From contig JAKOMQ010000017.1 in the NCBI GenBank assembly GCA_022241605.1, positions 1 through 64,000 of the forward strand: a stretch of DNA of 64,000 bases, given 5' to 3'. The notes beneath the pieces were generated by a model. That model was given only the letters and a program-made list of their open reading frames with translations, was not told where the DNA came from and ran no database searches. Source of the stretch: Aquimonas sp. (GTDB lineage Bacteria; Pseudomonadota; Gammaproteobacteria; Xanthomonadales; Xanthomonadaceae). This document shows, one piece after another, positions 1-9,145 of the stretch (position 1 is the first letter of the stretch; every line of letters begins with the position of its first letter). The position numbers and the translations under genes were made by a program.

Positions 1-224
1 TCGAGGTCTCGCTCGGCCAGCAGCTTCTTCAGGCGCGCGTTTTCCTGCTGCAACGTCCGCAGCTGTTTCACGTCGGCGGTCTCCAGCTTGCCGTAGCGCT
101 TGCGCCAGACGTACAGCGTCTGCTCGCTGATGCCTTGCTTCTTGGCAACCTCCGCAACCGGCGACTTGTCGGCCTCACGGAGGATCTTGACCATCTGCTC
201 TTCGGTGAATCGGGACTTGCGCAT
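1..224 (-). CDS. IS3-family transposase OrfA, partial
   Basis: The protein begins MRKSRFTEEQMVKILREAD and continues through a helix-turn-helix (VAKKQGISEQTLYVWRKRYG) into the start of a leucine-zipper coiled coil (LQQENARLKKLLAERDL). This is the usual layout of the short OrfA DNA-binding subunit of IS3-family transposases, normally fused to the DDE subunit OrfB by a -1 frameshift. About 74 residues are visible before the window edge. A GAGGAG ribosome-binding sequence lies upstream of the ATG at 224. Nothing in the visible part is broken. Confidence 0.85.
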   Translation of the reverse strand, partial: MRKSRFTEEQMVKILREADKSPVAEVAKKQGISEQTLYVWRKRYGKLETADVKQLRTLQQENARLKKLLAERDL

Positions 225-293
225 GGGCTCCTCGCTGATGTCAGGAGCCATCCTCTCAACTTTCAACTGGTCCGAGAATCGCCGGGCAGGTCA
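1..293 (-). mobile_element. IS3-family insertion sequence, one end (partial)
   Basis: This is the 5' end of an IS3-type element running off the left edge. Its terminus reads TGACCTGCCCGG on the minus strand starting at 293, followed by a GGACCAG block and then the orfA gene. The TGA at the very tip serves as the stop codon of the gene at 291-2183, so the insertion boundary can be placed to within a few bases. The other end, orfB and the target duplication lie outside the window. Confidence 0.75.
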
Positions 294-2183
294 CCGGGCC
301 CGCGTCAGCAGCACGCGGTATGCGTTGAGGAGGTAGGACTGCCGGTCATCCTGAAGAACGCGCTGCCACTTCGTGCCCTTGAAGCTGTGATGCGTCCAAG
401 CGTCTCCGGCATGGCGCAGATCGCCGTCCCACACCACGCAGGTCCAGTCGAGCTCCAAGCCCTGCACCTGAAACTCGGTGGCCACGTCTTCAAGGTAGTA
501 GGACGAGCGCGTGTCGTCCTTGCCAGAGAGGAACCAGTGCACCGGATCGACCTTCACACGCACATCAATTGCGTGGGGCTTAAGGCGCTGCGCAGCGGAC
601 GAAACAACGATGCCGTAGCGCTCGCTGCCGCGGGCTCGGGCGCGAAGCCATGCCTTGCCGGCGGCGAGGTTACGCGTGACGCGCAAGGGAAAGCGCGCTG
701 TGGCCTCGGGCAGCAGCGCCCTGGCACCGTCCACGTCGAGGTCTAGCAAGCGGTTCACAAACTCGGAGTAACGCTCCGAGCGGAACGAACGCACTGACGT
801 AGCCAGATGCAGCGACGGCGCCTCGTGCAGCTTGTCGCGGGCCTGCACCTGCGCCTTGAGCGCGGCCACAGTGGCGTCTCCCTGCCCCAGCTCCGGCGAG
901 ACATATACCTCCCACTCGGGGAAACGACGCTCAACCGAGCCCAGCCACTCAGCAATACCTGCCTCGCCGGTGTTGATCTCTTGTCCATTGCCGACTAGGC
1001 ACACCACCACGGCCCACGTGGGGTGACGGTCGAGGCAGGAAATCAGGAACTCCGGCTCCGATAGGTCGAAGCCCGGCTGTTCGCGCTTGCGCTGCATGAA
1101 GCTGGCCGTCTGCTCGCGGTTCCACGCGCGCTGGGCCTCGTCAAAGATTGCGACATGATCGTGCGGAGCACTCGGGTCAGCGAGGTAAGCGTCCCGAAAG
1201 TGATGGACTGCCTGAACAAAAGTCTTGACCTCTCGCAGCGCATCTTTTTTCTTAACTCGATTGCCTTTTTCTTTCTCACGCCTTACGCGGTCTCTGGCCA
1301 ACGCCTCTTGCAGCACCTGCACCAAGGGGCCGTTGCCGGAGAGATAAACGGCGCGCAGCTCCGCCTCGGCATTCGTACTTTGGGTGGCGACATCCAGCCC
1401 CACTAGCGTCTTGCCGGCCCCGGGCACGCCAGTGACAAAGCAGATGGCCTTGCGCTCTTCCTGCCGCGCCCGGGCAATCACCTGATTCACGAAGCCCGAG
1501 GTCTGCCCGAGGTTGGCGGCATCGCTGCGCGAAATGTCGGCCACATTGTGGCGAGCGTAGAGCGCCATCGCCGCCTCGATAATGGTGGGCGTGGGCTTGT
1601 AGCGGCCACGCACCCAGGCCTCGGCATCAATAGCCGGCCCCCCGGTGAGTTCCAGCGCCAAGCCGATGCCCTGCCCCAACGTTTCGGGCGTGCAGCACAT
1701 TGGCAGCAGCAGGTTCGGCACCGCGCCGTCAATTGCGGCCTGCACGGAAAAGACCGGTGCCTCGGTGGCCACCAAGATCGGCACCACTGGCACATCGTGA
1801 CTGGTTTCGTGAAAGTGCTTTAGATCGAGGGCGTAGTCGACGACCTGATCAAGATCGGCGGCCAAGAACGTCCTTGCTCCCACCTTGAACTCGATGACGA
1901 ACACTGCGTGCTGAAGCACCAGCACCGCGTCGATGCGCCGACCGAGGCGCGGCACATCGAACTCCAGAAACAGATAGCCCTGGGCACCAAGAGGCGCAAG
2001 GACATCGCTCAGACAGCCAACGCTGCCTCGCCACGCGGCGATTTGTGTTCGGTCGACGTCAAAACTGGAGTGCTGCGTTAACTCACCAAGCACCAGGCTG
2101 ACGTCAGCCGCGAAAAAATCCGCAAGCGGCTGCCCGTAACCGTAACGGCGGTACCGGGGCGAAAAAGTCTGCGCAGGGTCCAT
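291..2183 (-). CDS. Nuclease-SF1 helicase (DUF2075/Schlafen group 3-like), 3' end cut by IS
   Basis: The predicted product is a two-part DNA/RNA-acting protein of 630 residues. Near the N terminus D85, E98-x-K100 and Q113-x3-Y117 look like a PD-(D/E)xK nuclease of the RecB/Cas4 type. An SF1-like ATPase follows, with Walker A GVPGAGKT (252-259) and Walker B DEAQ (348-351). The protein ends at YRVLLTRAR, the start of helicase motif VI; in the family the chain normally continues (RQG...). Here the next codon is the TGA at the tip of an IS3 element, so the C terminus is lost. The start is the ATG at 2183, preceded by AGGAG; an upstream in-frame ATG at 2270 lacks such a site. Families of this kind are suspected of antiviral roles, but that is inference, and activity of the truncated protein is doubtful. 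Confidence 0.8.
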   Translation of the reverse strand: MDPAQTFSPRYRRYGYGQPLADFFAADVSLVLGELTQHSSFDVDRTQIAAWRGSVGCLSDVLAPLGAQGYLFLEFDVPRLGRRIDAVLVLQHAVFVIEFKVGARTFLAADLDQVVDYALDLKHFHETSHDVPVVPILVATEAPVFSVQAAIDGAVPNLLLPMCCTPETLGQGIGLALELTGGPAIDAEAWVRGRYKPTPTIIEAAMALYARHNVADISRSDAANLGQTSGFVNQVIARARQEERKAICFVTGVPGAGKTLVGLDVATQSTNAEAELRAVYLSGNGPLVQVLQEALARDRVRREKEKGNRVKKKDALREVKTFVQAVHHFRDAYLADPSAPHDHVAIFDEAQRAWNREQTASFMQRKREQPGFDLSEPEFLISCLDRHPTWAVVVCLVGNGQEINTGEAGIAEWLGSVERRFPEWEVYVSPELGQGDATVAALKAQVQARDKLHEAPSLHLATSVRSFRSERYSEFVNRLLDLDVDGARALLPEATARFPLRVTRNLAAGKAWLRARARGSERYGIVVSSAAQRLKPHAIDVRVKVDPVHWFLSGKDDTRSSYYLEDVATEFQVQGLELDWTCVVWDGDLRHAGDAWTHHSFKGTKWQRVLQDDRQSYLLNAYRVLLTRAR

Positions 2184-2429
2184 GGAGTCTCCTGAATCGG
2201 CGGCCAGGATACCTGCCCGCCGATCAGGAGGAAGCCCATATCTGATCAAGAGGATGGGCATTTGCCGCATGGATGATGCGCACCGGCAACGTGATCACGC
2301 TAACCGAGAGCCCCCCGGACCAGACGAAGTTGGAGCGCTCCCCCTTTCCCGATCAATGGGCCGCGGAGCAAGGCTTCGACACTGCGGATAGACGCGAACG
2401 ATCGAGGTACCCAGCCTTTGCTGAGGGTC

Positions 2430-2699
2430 TCACGCTGCCGCGCTGTCACGCTTCAGAACGCCCAGCGACCCCAAGCGCCGGTGCAGGGACGCCGCGCTGA
2501 AATCAAGGCCGCTGGGCCACGCGAGCACGCCGAGCTCGACGAAGCATCGCCGGAAGTAGACGGGATCCAGCAGAGGAGCGGTCATCTCCGTATGGGTCGC
2601 CAGGATGGCACTGAAGTCGAACACCCCGGCGCTGCCGTCCGAGAAGTGCCGCAACAGGCTGATGTCGGTCTGGGGCTCGATGGCGGTCAGCTTAATCAT
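2430..2699 (-). CDS. DUF2442 family protein
   Basis: This is a small protein of 89 residues matching the DUF2442 pattern: an N-terminal strand pair (IKLTAIEPQ), a central FSDGSAGVFDFS segment, then the LLDPVYF...ELGVLAWPSGLDF block. DUF2442 genes usually follow a DUF4160 gene with overlapping stop and start, and the pair is often annotated as a toxin-antitoxin-like module. Here the start overlaps the end of a decayed DUF4160 frame, so the arrangement is conserved but the partner is broken. The start ATG (2699) is chosen by family length; the frame extends further upstream only through repeat DNA. The molecular function of the family is not established. Confidence 0.75.
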   Translation of the reverse strand: MIKLTAIEPQTDISLLRHFSDGSAGVFDFSAILATHTEMTAPLLDPVYFRRCFVELGVLAWPSGLDFSAASLHRRLGSLGVLKRDSAAA

Positions 2700-2775
2700 T
2701 GTCGGCTCCAGCGATTCGGCTGAGCGGCCTGAGCGCCTGCGCGTTCGCCCAATTCTGCTCCAGCTCGGCGCGATG
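2692..2775 (-). pseudogene. C-terminal remnant of a DUF4160 protein
   Basis: In the frame ending at the TAA at 2692-2694 the last 27 codons read HRAELEQNWANAQ... and resemble the tail of DUF4160 proteins (usually ...LHxxELxxNWxxA...). The stop overlaps the DUF2442 start by 8 nt, as in intact DUF4160-DUF2442 operons. Upstream of about 2775 the similarity stops and the DNA becomes a degenerate copy of the icmF tail, so the N-terminal two thirds of the gene are gone. Confidence 0.55.
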
Positions 2776-2794
2776 ATCGAAATGTTGAGGTTGT

Positions 2795-2925
2795 GGGGCT
2801 TCACCGCTTCGGTCAGCGCAGCGAACAGGTTCTCATGCTTGAGAGTGGTGGGCTCAAGTTTGGCCAAGCCTGAGGCGGCTCGCCCCCTCTCCCCCGTCCC
2901 CTCTCCCACGAGGGGAGAGGGGGGA
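2795..2925 (-). repeat. Degenerate duplicate of the icmF 3' end
   Basis: Translated on the minus strand, this stretch reads SPLVGEGTGERG...GLAKLE...ENLFAALTEAVKPHNL. It is parallel to the authentic icmF tail [12 protein letters not shown]...GLAYLQ...[16 protein letters not shown] encoded at about 2995-3130. Both the repeat element and the genuine coding codons are duplicated, and the copy has drifted. It lies directly downstream of the icmF stop. Confidence 0.7.
2883..2924. repeat. CCCCTCTCCC REP-like palindromic unit
   Basis: A C-rich arm (CCCCTCTCCCACG) and its complement (GAGGGGAGAGGGG) form an inverted repeat. Units with the same arms recur at 3091-3132, 4951-5136 and 8974-9054. This copy is within the duplicated icmF tail. 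Confidence 0.7.
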
Positions 2926-2937
2926 AGAGCGGCACGG

Positions 2938-5900
2938 CTACATATTCCGCCGATACTCCCCACCCACCTCATACAGCGAATGGCTGATCTGCCCGAGGCT
3001 GTGGGTTTTCACCGCTTCGATCAGGGCGGCGAAGATGTTCTGGCGCTTGCGGGCGGTGGATTGGAGGTAGGCGAGGCCGGGCGAGCTTGGCCCCCTCTCC
3101 CCTTGTCCCTCTCCCACCAGGGGAGAGGGGAGATCGGTGGCGTTGCGGTTCTGCTGGTAGGTGCGCACGTTGGTGATCTGCTGGCCCTTTTCTTCCTCGG
3201 TGCTGCGGATCAGCTCAATGGTGGTGGTGATCTCACCGCCGTGGTCCTTGCCGAGGTAGGTGTTGACGCCGACCAGCGGCAGGCTACCGTCGTGCTTCTT
3301 GTGCTCGTAGTACATCGACTCTTCTTGAATCTTGCCGCGCTGGTACATGGTGTCCATGGCGCCGAGCACGCCGCCGCGTTCGCTGATGGCTTCGAACTCC
3401 TTGTACACGGCTTCTTCTACCAGGTCGGTGAGCTGGTCGACCACGAAGCTGCCCTGCCAGGGGTTCTCGTTGAAGTTCAGCCCCAGCTCCTTGTTGATGA
3501 TCATCTGGATGGCGACGGCGCGGCGCACGCTCTCTTCGGTCGGCGTGGTGATGGCCTCGTCGTAGGCATTGGTATGCAGGCTGTTGCAGTTGTCGAACAG
3601 GGCGTACAGGGCCTGCAGGGTGGTGCGGATGTCGTTGAACTGGATCTCCTGCGCGTGCAGGGAGCGGCCCGAGGTCTGGATGTGGTACTTCATCATCTGG
3701 CTGCGCGGGCTGGCACCGTAGCGCTCGCGCATGGCGCGCGCCCAGATGCGGCGGGCCACGCGGCCGATCACGGTGTACTCCGGGTCCATGCCGTTTGAGA
3801 AGAAGAAGCTCAGGTTGGGCGCGAAGTCGTCGATGTGCATGCCGCGCGCAAGGTAGTACTCGACGATGGTGAAGCCGTTCGAGAGGGTGAAGGCGAGCTG
3901 GCTGATCGGGTTCGCGCCGGCTTCGGCGATGTGGTAGCCGGAGATACTCACCGAGTAGAAATTGCGCACCTTGTTGTCGACGAAGTACTGCTGGATGTCG
4001 CCCATCATGCGCAGGGCGAACTCGGTGCTGAAGATGCAGGTGTTCTGCGCCTGGTCTTCTTTCAGGATGTCGGCCTGGACGGTGCCGCGCACGCTGGCGA
4101 GCGTCTGCGCCTTGATGCGGGCGTAGGTGTCGGCGTCCACCACCTGGTCGCCAGTAACGCCCAGCAGGCCGAGGCCGAGGCCGCTGTTGGTTTCGGGCAG
4201 CTCGCCGGAATAGGTCGGGCGGGTGCGGCCTTCGTAGAGCTTGGCGATCTTTTGCTCCGCAGCGGCCCACAGCGCCGGGTCGGCCTTCAGGTGTTTTTCC
4301 ACCTGCTGGTCGATGGCGGTGTTCATGAACATGGCCAGGATCATCGGCGCGGGGCCGTTGATGGTCATGCTCACGCTGGTGGTCGGCGCGCACAGATCAA
4401 AGCCGGAGTAGAGCTTCTTCATGTCGTCCAGCGTGGCGATGGAGACGCCGCTGTTGCCGATCTTGCCGTAGATGTCCGGGCGCTCGGCCGGGTCTTCGCC
4501 GTACAGCGTGACGCTGTCAAACGCGGTGGACAGGCGCGCAGCCGGCTGGCCCACGCTCAAGTAATGGAAGCGGCGGTTGGTGCGCTCCGGCGTGCCCTCG
4601 CCCGCGAACATGCGGATGGGGTCTTCGCCGCTGCGGCGGTAGGGGTAGACGCCGCCGGTGTAGGGGTAGTAGCCGGGCAGGTTTTCCTTGCCCAGAAACA
4701 CCAGCAGCTCGCCCCAGCTCTTCCACTTGGGCGCGGCGATCTTCGGGATCTTCTGGTGGCTCAGCGATTCGCGGTAGTTCTCGACGCGGATCACCTTGTC
4801 GCGCACCTGGTATTCGGTGAACTCGTCGGTGACGGACTTCAGCCGCTCGGGCCAGGCGCGGAGCAGCTTGAGGTTCTCGCTGCTGAGGGACTGGATGGCG
4901 TCGTTGTAGCGCTGGCGGAGGGTCAGGAGGGTGCGGTCGGGCTCAATGCGAGCCCCTCCCCAATTGGGGGAGGGGTTGGGGAGAGGGTTCGGGTGTTGGA
5001 CAGCCTCTGGGCTTGCCGGACCCTCTCCCCCGACCCGCACCCCGGCCGCCGCGCCTGCATGCGCGGCGGCGTTCGCGGGCTCGCCGCGGTGCGGCTCGAA
5101 AGCCCCGCTCACCCCACGGGGGGAGGGGAGAAGGGCGTCAGGCGCGTAAAGCTCCAGCGGCTTCGGCAGCGTCGGGTCCTCCAGCTCGCGCAGCGCCTCG
5201 TACACGCTCTGCGCGCGGCTGGCGATTTCGCTCTGCTTTTCGATGCCGTGGTTGATCGCCCTGCCCTGCTCGGCGATCTCGGCCAGGTAGCGGATGCGCG
5301 CGCCGGGGATCAGCACGGTGGCGCGGGGTTCCTTGAGGCTTACATCCACCTTCGGATGGAAGTCGCAGCGCGAGCTTGTCGCGCCCTGCTCTGCCAATCC
5401 GGATTCCCGAATTCCGAATCCCATCTTTGCCGCCAGCAGGCGGCAAAGATTGACGAACATCCAGCTCACGCCGGGGTCGTTGAACTGGCTGGCAATCGTC
5501 GGGTAGACGGGCACGTCCTCGTCGGCCAGCTCGAAGGCCACGCGGTTGCGCTTCCACTGCTTGCGCACGTCGCGCAGGGCGTCTTCAGCGCCGCGGCGGT
5601 CGAACTTGTTGAGGATCACCAGCTCGGCGAAGTCGAGCATGTCGATCTTCTCCAGCTGGCTGGCCGCGCCGTAGTCGCTGGTCATCACGTAGACCGGGAA
5701 GTCGACCAGGTCGACGATCTCGGAATCGCTCTGGCCGATGCCGGCCGTCTCCACCAGCACGAGATCGTAGCTCAGGCCGCGCAGGAAGCCGATGCAGTCC
5801 TTGAGCACGGCATTGGTGGCCACGTGCTGGCGGCGGGTGGCCATGGAGCGCATGAACACGCGGGCGCTGCGCAGCGAGTTCATGCGGATGCGGTCGCCCA

Positions 5901-6654
5901 GCAGGGCACCGCCGGTGCGGCGGCGGGTGGGGTCCACCGAGATCACGGCGATGCGCATCTCGGGGAAGGCCTGCAGGAAGCGGTTGATGATCTCGTCGGT
6001 GACCGAGCTCTTGCCCGCGCCGCCGGTGCCGGTGAGGCCCACCACCGGGGTCTTGCCGCCGGCCAGCTGCCAGCCCTTGCGCAGGGCGGCCAGCTCGGCC
6101 TCGGGGATGGCGCTTTCTTCGATGGCCGAGAGCATGCGGCCGACCGCGATCTCGTCCTCCGGCGTCACCGCGGCGGGCTTCTCGGTGCCCACCCTCGCTT
6201 TGGTCGTGCGGGTGACCAGGTCTTCGATCATGCCGACCAGGCCCATCTGCATGCCGTCGTTCGGGTGGTAGATGCGCTCCACGCCGTAGGCCTGCAGCTC
6301 GGCGATTTCCTCCGGCGTGATGGTGCCGCCGCCGCCGCCGAACACGCGGATGTGGCTGGCGCCGCGTTCTTTCAGCATGTCCACCATGTATTTGAAGTAC
6401 TCGGTGTGGCCGCCCTGGTAGCTGCTGAGCGCGATGCCGTCGGCGTCTTCCTGCAGGGCGGCGCGCACCACGTCCTCCACTGAGCGGTTGTGCCCGAGGT
6501 GGATGACCTCGGCGCCCTGCGACTGGATCAGGCGGCGCATCACGTTGATGGCGGCGTCGTGGCCATCGAACAGGCTGGCGGCGGTGACGAAGCGCAGCGG
6601 GGACGCGCTGGGCGCGCTGTCGTTGGCGGGCAGGCGGCTGGCGGGGGTGCTCAT
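2938..6654 (-). CDS. icmF: Fused acyl-CoA mutase/GTPase, IcmF type (B12-dependent)
   Basis: This is an adenosylcobalamin-dependent carbon-skeleton mutase with its own G-protein chaperone. The domain order is diagnostic of IcmF. A B12-binding domain comes first (about 20-150, D30-G-H32 loop, GGGGG at 106-110). A MeaB-like GTPase follows (GTGGAGKS, 209-216; NKFD near 349), then the mutase barrel to residue 1238. Known IcmF enzymes interconvert isobutyryl- and n-butyryl-CoA or related branched acyl-CoAs. At 1238 residues it is about 150 longer than usual. The excess includes about 65 residues near 505-572 made by CCCCTCTCCC repeats, a short one near 411-421, and one near the C terminus ([12 protein letters not shown]). 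The genuine tail [16 protein letters not shown] is intact. The ATG at 6654 has a GAGG site; longer upstream reading is ruled out because it runs into the divergent acyl-CoA dehydrogenase. Confidence 0.92.
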   Translation of the reverse strand: MSTPASRLPANDSAPSASPLRFVTAASLFDGHDAAINVMRRLIQSQGAEVIHLGHNRSVEDVVRAALQEDADGIALSSYQGGHTEYFKYMVDMLKERGASHIRVFGGGGGTITPEEIAELQAYGVERIYHPNDGMQMGLVGMIEDLVTRTTKARVGTEKPAAVTPEDEIAVGRMLSAIEESAIPEAELAALRKGWQLAGGKTPVVGLTGTGGAGKSSVTDEIINRFLQAFPEMRIAVISVDPTRRRTGGALLGDRIRMNSLRSARVFMRSMATRRQHVATNAVLKDCIGFLRGLSYDLVLVETAGIGQSDSEIVDLVDFPVYVMTSDYGAASQLEKIDMLDFAELVILNKFDRRGAEDALRDVRKQWKRNRVAFELADEDVPVYPTIASQFNDPGVSWMFVNLCRLLAAKMGFGIRESGLAEQGATSSRCDFHPKVDVSLKEPRATVLIPGARIRYLAEIAEQGRAINHGIEKQSEIASRAQSVYEALRELEDPTLPKPLELYAPDALLPSPRGVSGAFEPHRGEPANAAAHAGAAAGVRVGGEGPASPEAVQHPNPLPNPSPNWGGARIEPDRTLLTLRQRYNDAIQSLSSENLKLLRAWPERLKSVTDEFTEYQVRDKVIRVENYRESLSHQKIPKIAAPKWKSWGELLVFLGKENLPGYYPYTGGVYPYRRSGEDPIRMFAGEGTPERTNRRFHYLSVGQPAARLSTAFDSVTLYGEDPAERPDIYGKIGNSGVSIATLDDMKKLYSGFDLCAPTTSVSMTINGPAPMILAMFMNTAIDQQVEKHLKADPALWAAAEQKIAKLYEGRTRPTYSGELPETNSGLGLGLLGVTGDQVVDADTYARIKAQTLASVRGTVQADILKEDQAQNTCIFSTEFALRMMGDIQQYFVDNKVRNFYSVSISGYHIAEAGANPISQLAFTLSNGFTIVEYYLARGMHIDDFAPNLSFFFSNGMDPEYTVIGRVARRIWARAMRERYGASPRSQMMKYHIQTSGRSLHAQEIQFNDIRTTLQALYALFDNCNSLHTNAYDEAITTPTEESVRRAVAIQMIINKELGLNFNENPWQGSFVVDQLTDLVEEAVYKEFEAISERGGVLGAMDTMYQRGKIQEESMYYEHKKHDGSLPLVGVNTYLGKDHGGEITTTIELIRSTEEEKGQQITNVRTYQQNRNATDLPSPLVGEGQGERGPSSPGLAYLQSTARKRQNIFAALIEAVKTHSLGQISHSLYEVGGEYRRNM
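3091..3132. repeat. CCCCTCTCCC REP-like unit inside icmF
   Basis: This inverted repeat of C-rich and G-rich arms is read in frame as [13 protein letters not shown] near the icmF C terminus. The flanking codons on both sides match normal IcmF sequence as I recall it, so this is an in-frame insertion. Confidence 0.75.
4951..5136. repeat. Compound CCCCTCTCCC repeat cluster inside icmF
   Basis: This stretch holds several C-rich and G-rich arms (CCCCTCCCCAATTGGGGGAGG near 4953, CCCTCTCCCCCGACCCGCACC near 5022, ACGGGGGGAGGGGAG near 5116). They encode a Pro/Gly/Ala-rich segment between the GTPase and mutase domains of IcmF. The reading frame stays open across it. Confidence 0.7.
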
Positions 6655-6984
6655 GCGGGGCCTCGTGTGCGGGGGCGAAAGAGCCTGGGCGGGCGCATCA
6701 ACGCTCGCCGTGGCTAGCCCGCGATTGTACGCCCGCACCGCAAGCGCCCACCCCTGCCGGGGGTTGGGCCGGCAGGCCCCGGCTGCACTGGCGTTTGTGG
6801 CTGGCCCGGAGTTTCTAACGGCGAAACAAATGGGCGGGAAGCAGCTGATTGTGTGGAGGATTTCACTCAGCCACTGCTGACAGACCCGCTTTGGACAGGC
6901 ATACTGGGGATTCAAACATACGCAGGCGTACGGACATTCTCCGGCCGCGCCAGCCGTCCCTCGCCGCTGCCAAGGATCTTGATC
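6655..6984. other. Divergent intergenic region, icmF / acyl-CoA dehydrogenase
   Basis: This is a 330-bp spacer between two divergent acyl-CoA metabolism genes. It holds a promoter-like pair for the rightward gene (6877-6905). A loose palindrome, ATACGCAGGCGTAC near 6917-6932, could be an operator for a TetR- or GntR-type acyl-CoA regulator, but this is not demonstrable here. No further gene is seen. Confidence 0.5.
6877..6905 (+). promoter_or_regulatory. Putative sigma-70 promoter of the acyl-CoA dehydrogenase
   Basis: CTGACA (6877-6882), a 17-bp spacer and CATACT (6900-6905) give a reasonable -35/-10 pair. It would start transcription near 6912, about 73 nt before the start codon. Confidence 0.4.
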
Positions 6985-8772
6985 ATGCCCAGCTACACCG
7001 CCCCCCTCCGCGACATGCGCTTTGTGCTGTTCGAGATGTTGGACGCCGAGCAGGAGCTGAAGTCCCTGCCCGCTTACGAGTCCGTGGACAGCGAGATGGT
7101 GAACGCGGTGCTTGAAGAAGCCAGCAAGTTCGCAGCGCAGGTGATCCACCCGCTGAATGCGATCGGTGATCGCGAGGGCTGCACCTACCACGGCGACGGC
7201 GTGGTCACCGCGCCGCCCGGTTTCAAGGCTGCCTATCAGCAGTACGTGGAGGCCGGCTGGCCCTCGCTGGCCTGCGATCCGGCCTATGGCGGCCAGGGTT
7301 TGCCGATCGTGCTGAACAACTGCGTGTACGAGATGTTCAACTCGGCCAACCAGGCTTGGCTGATGTACCCCGGCCTGTCGCATTCGGCCTATGAGTGCAT
7401 CAAGGCGCACGGAAGCCAGGAGCAGAAAGACCTGTACCTGCCGAAGATCATCTCCGGCGAGTGGACCGGCACCATGTGCCTGACCGAGCCGCACTGCGGC
7501 ACCGACCTGGGCATCCTGCGCACCCGCGCCGAGCCGAACGGCGACGGCAGCTATCGCCTCTCCGGCACCAAGATCTTCATCTCCGCCGGCGAGCACGACA
7601 TGGCGGAAAACATCCTGCACCTGGTACTGGCGCGCCTGCCGGATGCCCCGGCCGGCACCAAGGGGATCTCACTGTTCCTGGTGCCCAAGTTCGTACCCAA
7701 CGCCGACGGCTCGCTGGGCGCGCGCAATGGCATCAAGGCCGGCTCGATCGAACACAAGATGGGCATCCACGGCAACGCCACCTGCGTGATGAACCTCGAC
7801 GATGCGGCCGCCTGGATGATCGGTGAGCCCAACCGCGGTCTGAGCGCGATGTTCGTGATGATGAATTCGGCCCGCCTCGGCGTGGGCATGCAGTCGCTGG
7901 GGCTGGCAGAGGCCGGTTACCAGAATGCAGTGGCATATGCGCGTGATCGTCTGCAGAGCCGCTCGGCCACCGGGCCCAAGCGCCCGGACAAGGCGGCCGA
8001 TCCGATCATCGTCCATCCGGATGTGCGGCGCATGCTGCTGACCGCCAAGGCCTACACCGAGGGCGGCCGCGCCTTCAGCACCTGGATCGCGCAGCTGATC
8101 GACCGCGAGCTCTCCCACCCCGACGCTGCCGTGCGTGAAGAGGCCGGCGAGCTGGTCGCACTGCTCACCCCGGTGGTCAAGGCCTTCATCACCGACAACA
8201 CCTGGGAGACCAACAGCCTGGCGCTGCAGGTGTTTGGTGGCCATGGCTACATCGAGGAATGGGGCATGAGCCAGTATCTGCGCGATGCCCGCATCAACAT
8301 GATTTACGAGGGCACCAACGGCATCCAGTCGCTGGACCTGCTGGCTCGCAAGGTCCTGGGCGACGGCGGCAAGCGCCTGCAGAAGTTTGGCTCGCTGATC
8401 GCCAAGTTCGCCGAGGCCGAGCAGGCCTACCCCGGCATGGCCGAGTTCATCGCGCCGTTGGCTGAGCTCGGCCAGAAGCTGACCCAGCTGACCATGGAGC
8501 TGGGCGGCAAGGCCATGAGCAATCCGGATGAGGTCGGCGCCGCCTCCACCCACTACCTGCGCATCGTCGGCCACCTGGTCTACGGCTACTTCTGGGCGCG
8601 GATGGCGCGCATCGCGCTGGAGAAGAAGGACAGCGGCGACCTGTTCTACGCCGGCAAGCTGCACACCGCGCGCTTCTACTTCAGCCGGCTGCTGCCGGAA
8701 ACGGCCTACCACTTCCGCGCAGCGCGGGCCGGCGCGGAGAGCCTGATGGCGATCGAGGAAGGGATGTTCTGA
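6985..8772 (+). CDS. Acyl-CoA dehydrogenase (FAD), large form with C-terminal extension
   Basis: This flavoenzyme introduces the alpha,beta double bond into an acyl-CoA in the cytoplasm. The 595-residue length and the C-terminal segment after the core match the AcdA/DmdC-like group with an extra C-terminal domain, rather than 380-residue short-chain enzymes. The signature [13 protein letters not shown] near residue 157 contacts FAD. The catalytic base is E442 in [10 protein letters not shown], followed by the usual SLDLLARKV. The start is the ATG at 6985 with AAGGAT upstream, giving [15 protein letters not shown], the standard N terminus; the frame is open 44 codons further upstream without support. 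It is divergent from icmF, consistent with shared fatty or branched-chain acyl-CoA breakdown. The exact substrate cannot be told. Confidence 0.9.
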   Translation: MPSYTAPLRDMRFVLFEMLDAEQELKSLPAYESVDSEMVNAVLEEASKFAAQVIHPLNAIGDREGCTYHGDGVVTAPPGFKAAYQQYVEAGWPSLACDPAYGGQGLPIVLNNCVYEMFNSANQAWLMYPGLSHSAYECIKAHGSQEQKDLYLPKIISGEWTGTMCLTEPHCGTDLGILRTRAEPNGDGSYRLSGTKIFISAGEHDMAENILHLVLARLPDAPAGTKGISLFLVPKFVPNADGSLGARNGIKAGSIEHKMGIHGNATCVMNLDDAAAWMIGEPNRGLSAMFVMMNSARLGVGMQSLGLAEAGYQNAVAYARDRLQSRSATGPKRPDKAADPIIVHPDVRRMLLTAKAYTEGGRAFSTWIAQLIDRELSHPDAAVREEAGELVALLTPVVKAFITDNTWETNSLALQVFGGHGYIEEWGMSQYLRDARINMIYEGTNGIQSLDLLARKVLGDGGKRLQKFGSLIAKFAEAEQAYPGMAEFIAPLAELGQKLTQLTMELGGKAMSNPDEVGAASTHYLRIVGHLVYGYFWARMARIALEKKDSGDLFYAGKLHTARFYFSRLLPETAYHFRAARAGAESLMAIEEGMF

Positions 8773-8779
8773 GAGAGCC

Positions 8780-8863
8780 GGGAATTGGGATTCGGGATTC
8801 GGGATTCGGGAATCGGGAATCGGGAATCGGGAATCGGGAATCGGGAATCGGGAATCGGGAATC
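8780..8863. repeat. GGGAATC heptamer tandem array (12 units)
   Basis: There are twelve consecutive 7-bp units starting 8 bp after the dehydrogenase stop codon: GGGAATT, three GGGATTC, then eight identical GGGAATC. The perfect 3' part and drifting 5' part suggest recent expansion by slippage. A short related stretch (GGATTCCCGAATTCCGAATCCC) occurs inside icmF at about 5399-5420. Confidence 0.95.
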
Positions 8864-8973
8864 GTAAGAGCGGGTTGTCGCGGGCGTTGGGCTTGATGGC
8901 AGTTCGATGTTGATCTGCGGCAACAACGCGTTGGCGCACACGACTCTCGCGGCCTGACGACGCGAGCCTAGAG

Positions 8974-9054
8974 CCCCTCTCCCCTGGTGGGAGAGGGGTT
9001 GGGGAGAGGGGGTGGAGCTCGCTGCAAACCTCCTACCCCTCTCCCCCGACCAGC
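8974..9054. repeat. CCCCTCTCCC REP-like cluster
   Basis: CCCCTCTCCCCTGGTGGGAGAGGGG forms a near-perfect hairpin at 8974-8998. It is followed by GGGGAGAGGG and, at 9035-9047, another CCCCTCTCCCCC arm. It is the same family as the units in and beside icmF. Confidence 0.75.
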
Positions 9055-9145
9055 CTTCGCTTCGCCCGGGCTCAGGAGAGCAGCGGCTGCCACAGGCAGC
9101 CGCCAAACGCGCTCCTTCGCTTCCTAAAAAACGAGAGGGGCCAGG

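Noticed and set aside
3835..6483. Long rightward open frame (882 codons) antisense to icmF
   Set aside because: It mirrors the codon positions of a certain gene in GC-rich DNA, its product is Val/Ala/His/Gly-rich without recognisable domains, and it has no ribosome-binding site.
6655..7620. Extension of the icmF frame to 7620
   Set aside because: It overlaps the divergent acyl-CoA dehydrogenase, and the B12-binding domain begins just after the ATG at 6654.
8780..8863. Heptamer array as a CRISPR
   Set aside because: Units are 7 bp with no spacers; it is a simple tandem repeat.
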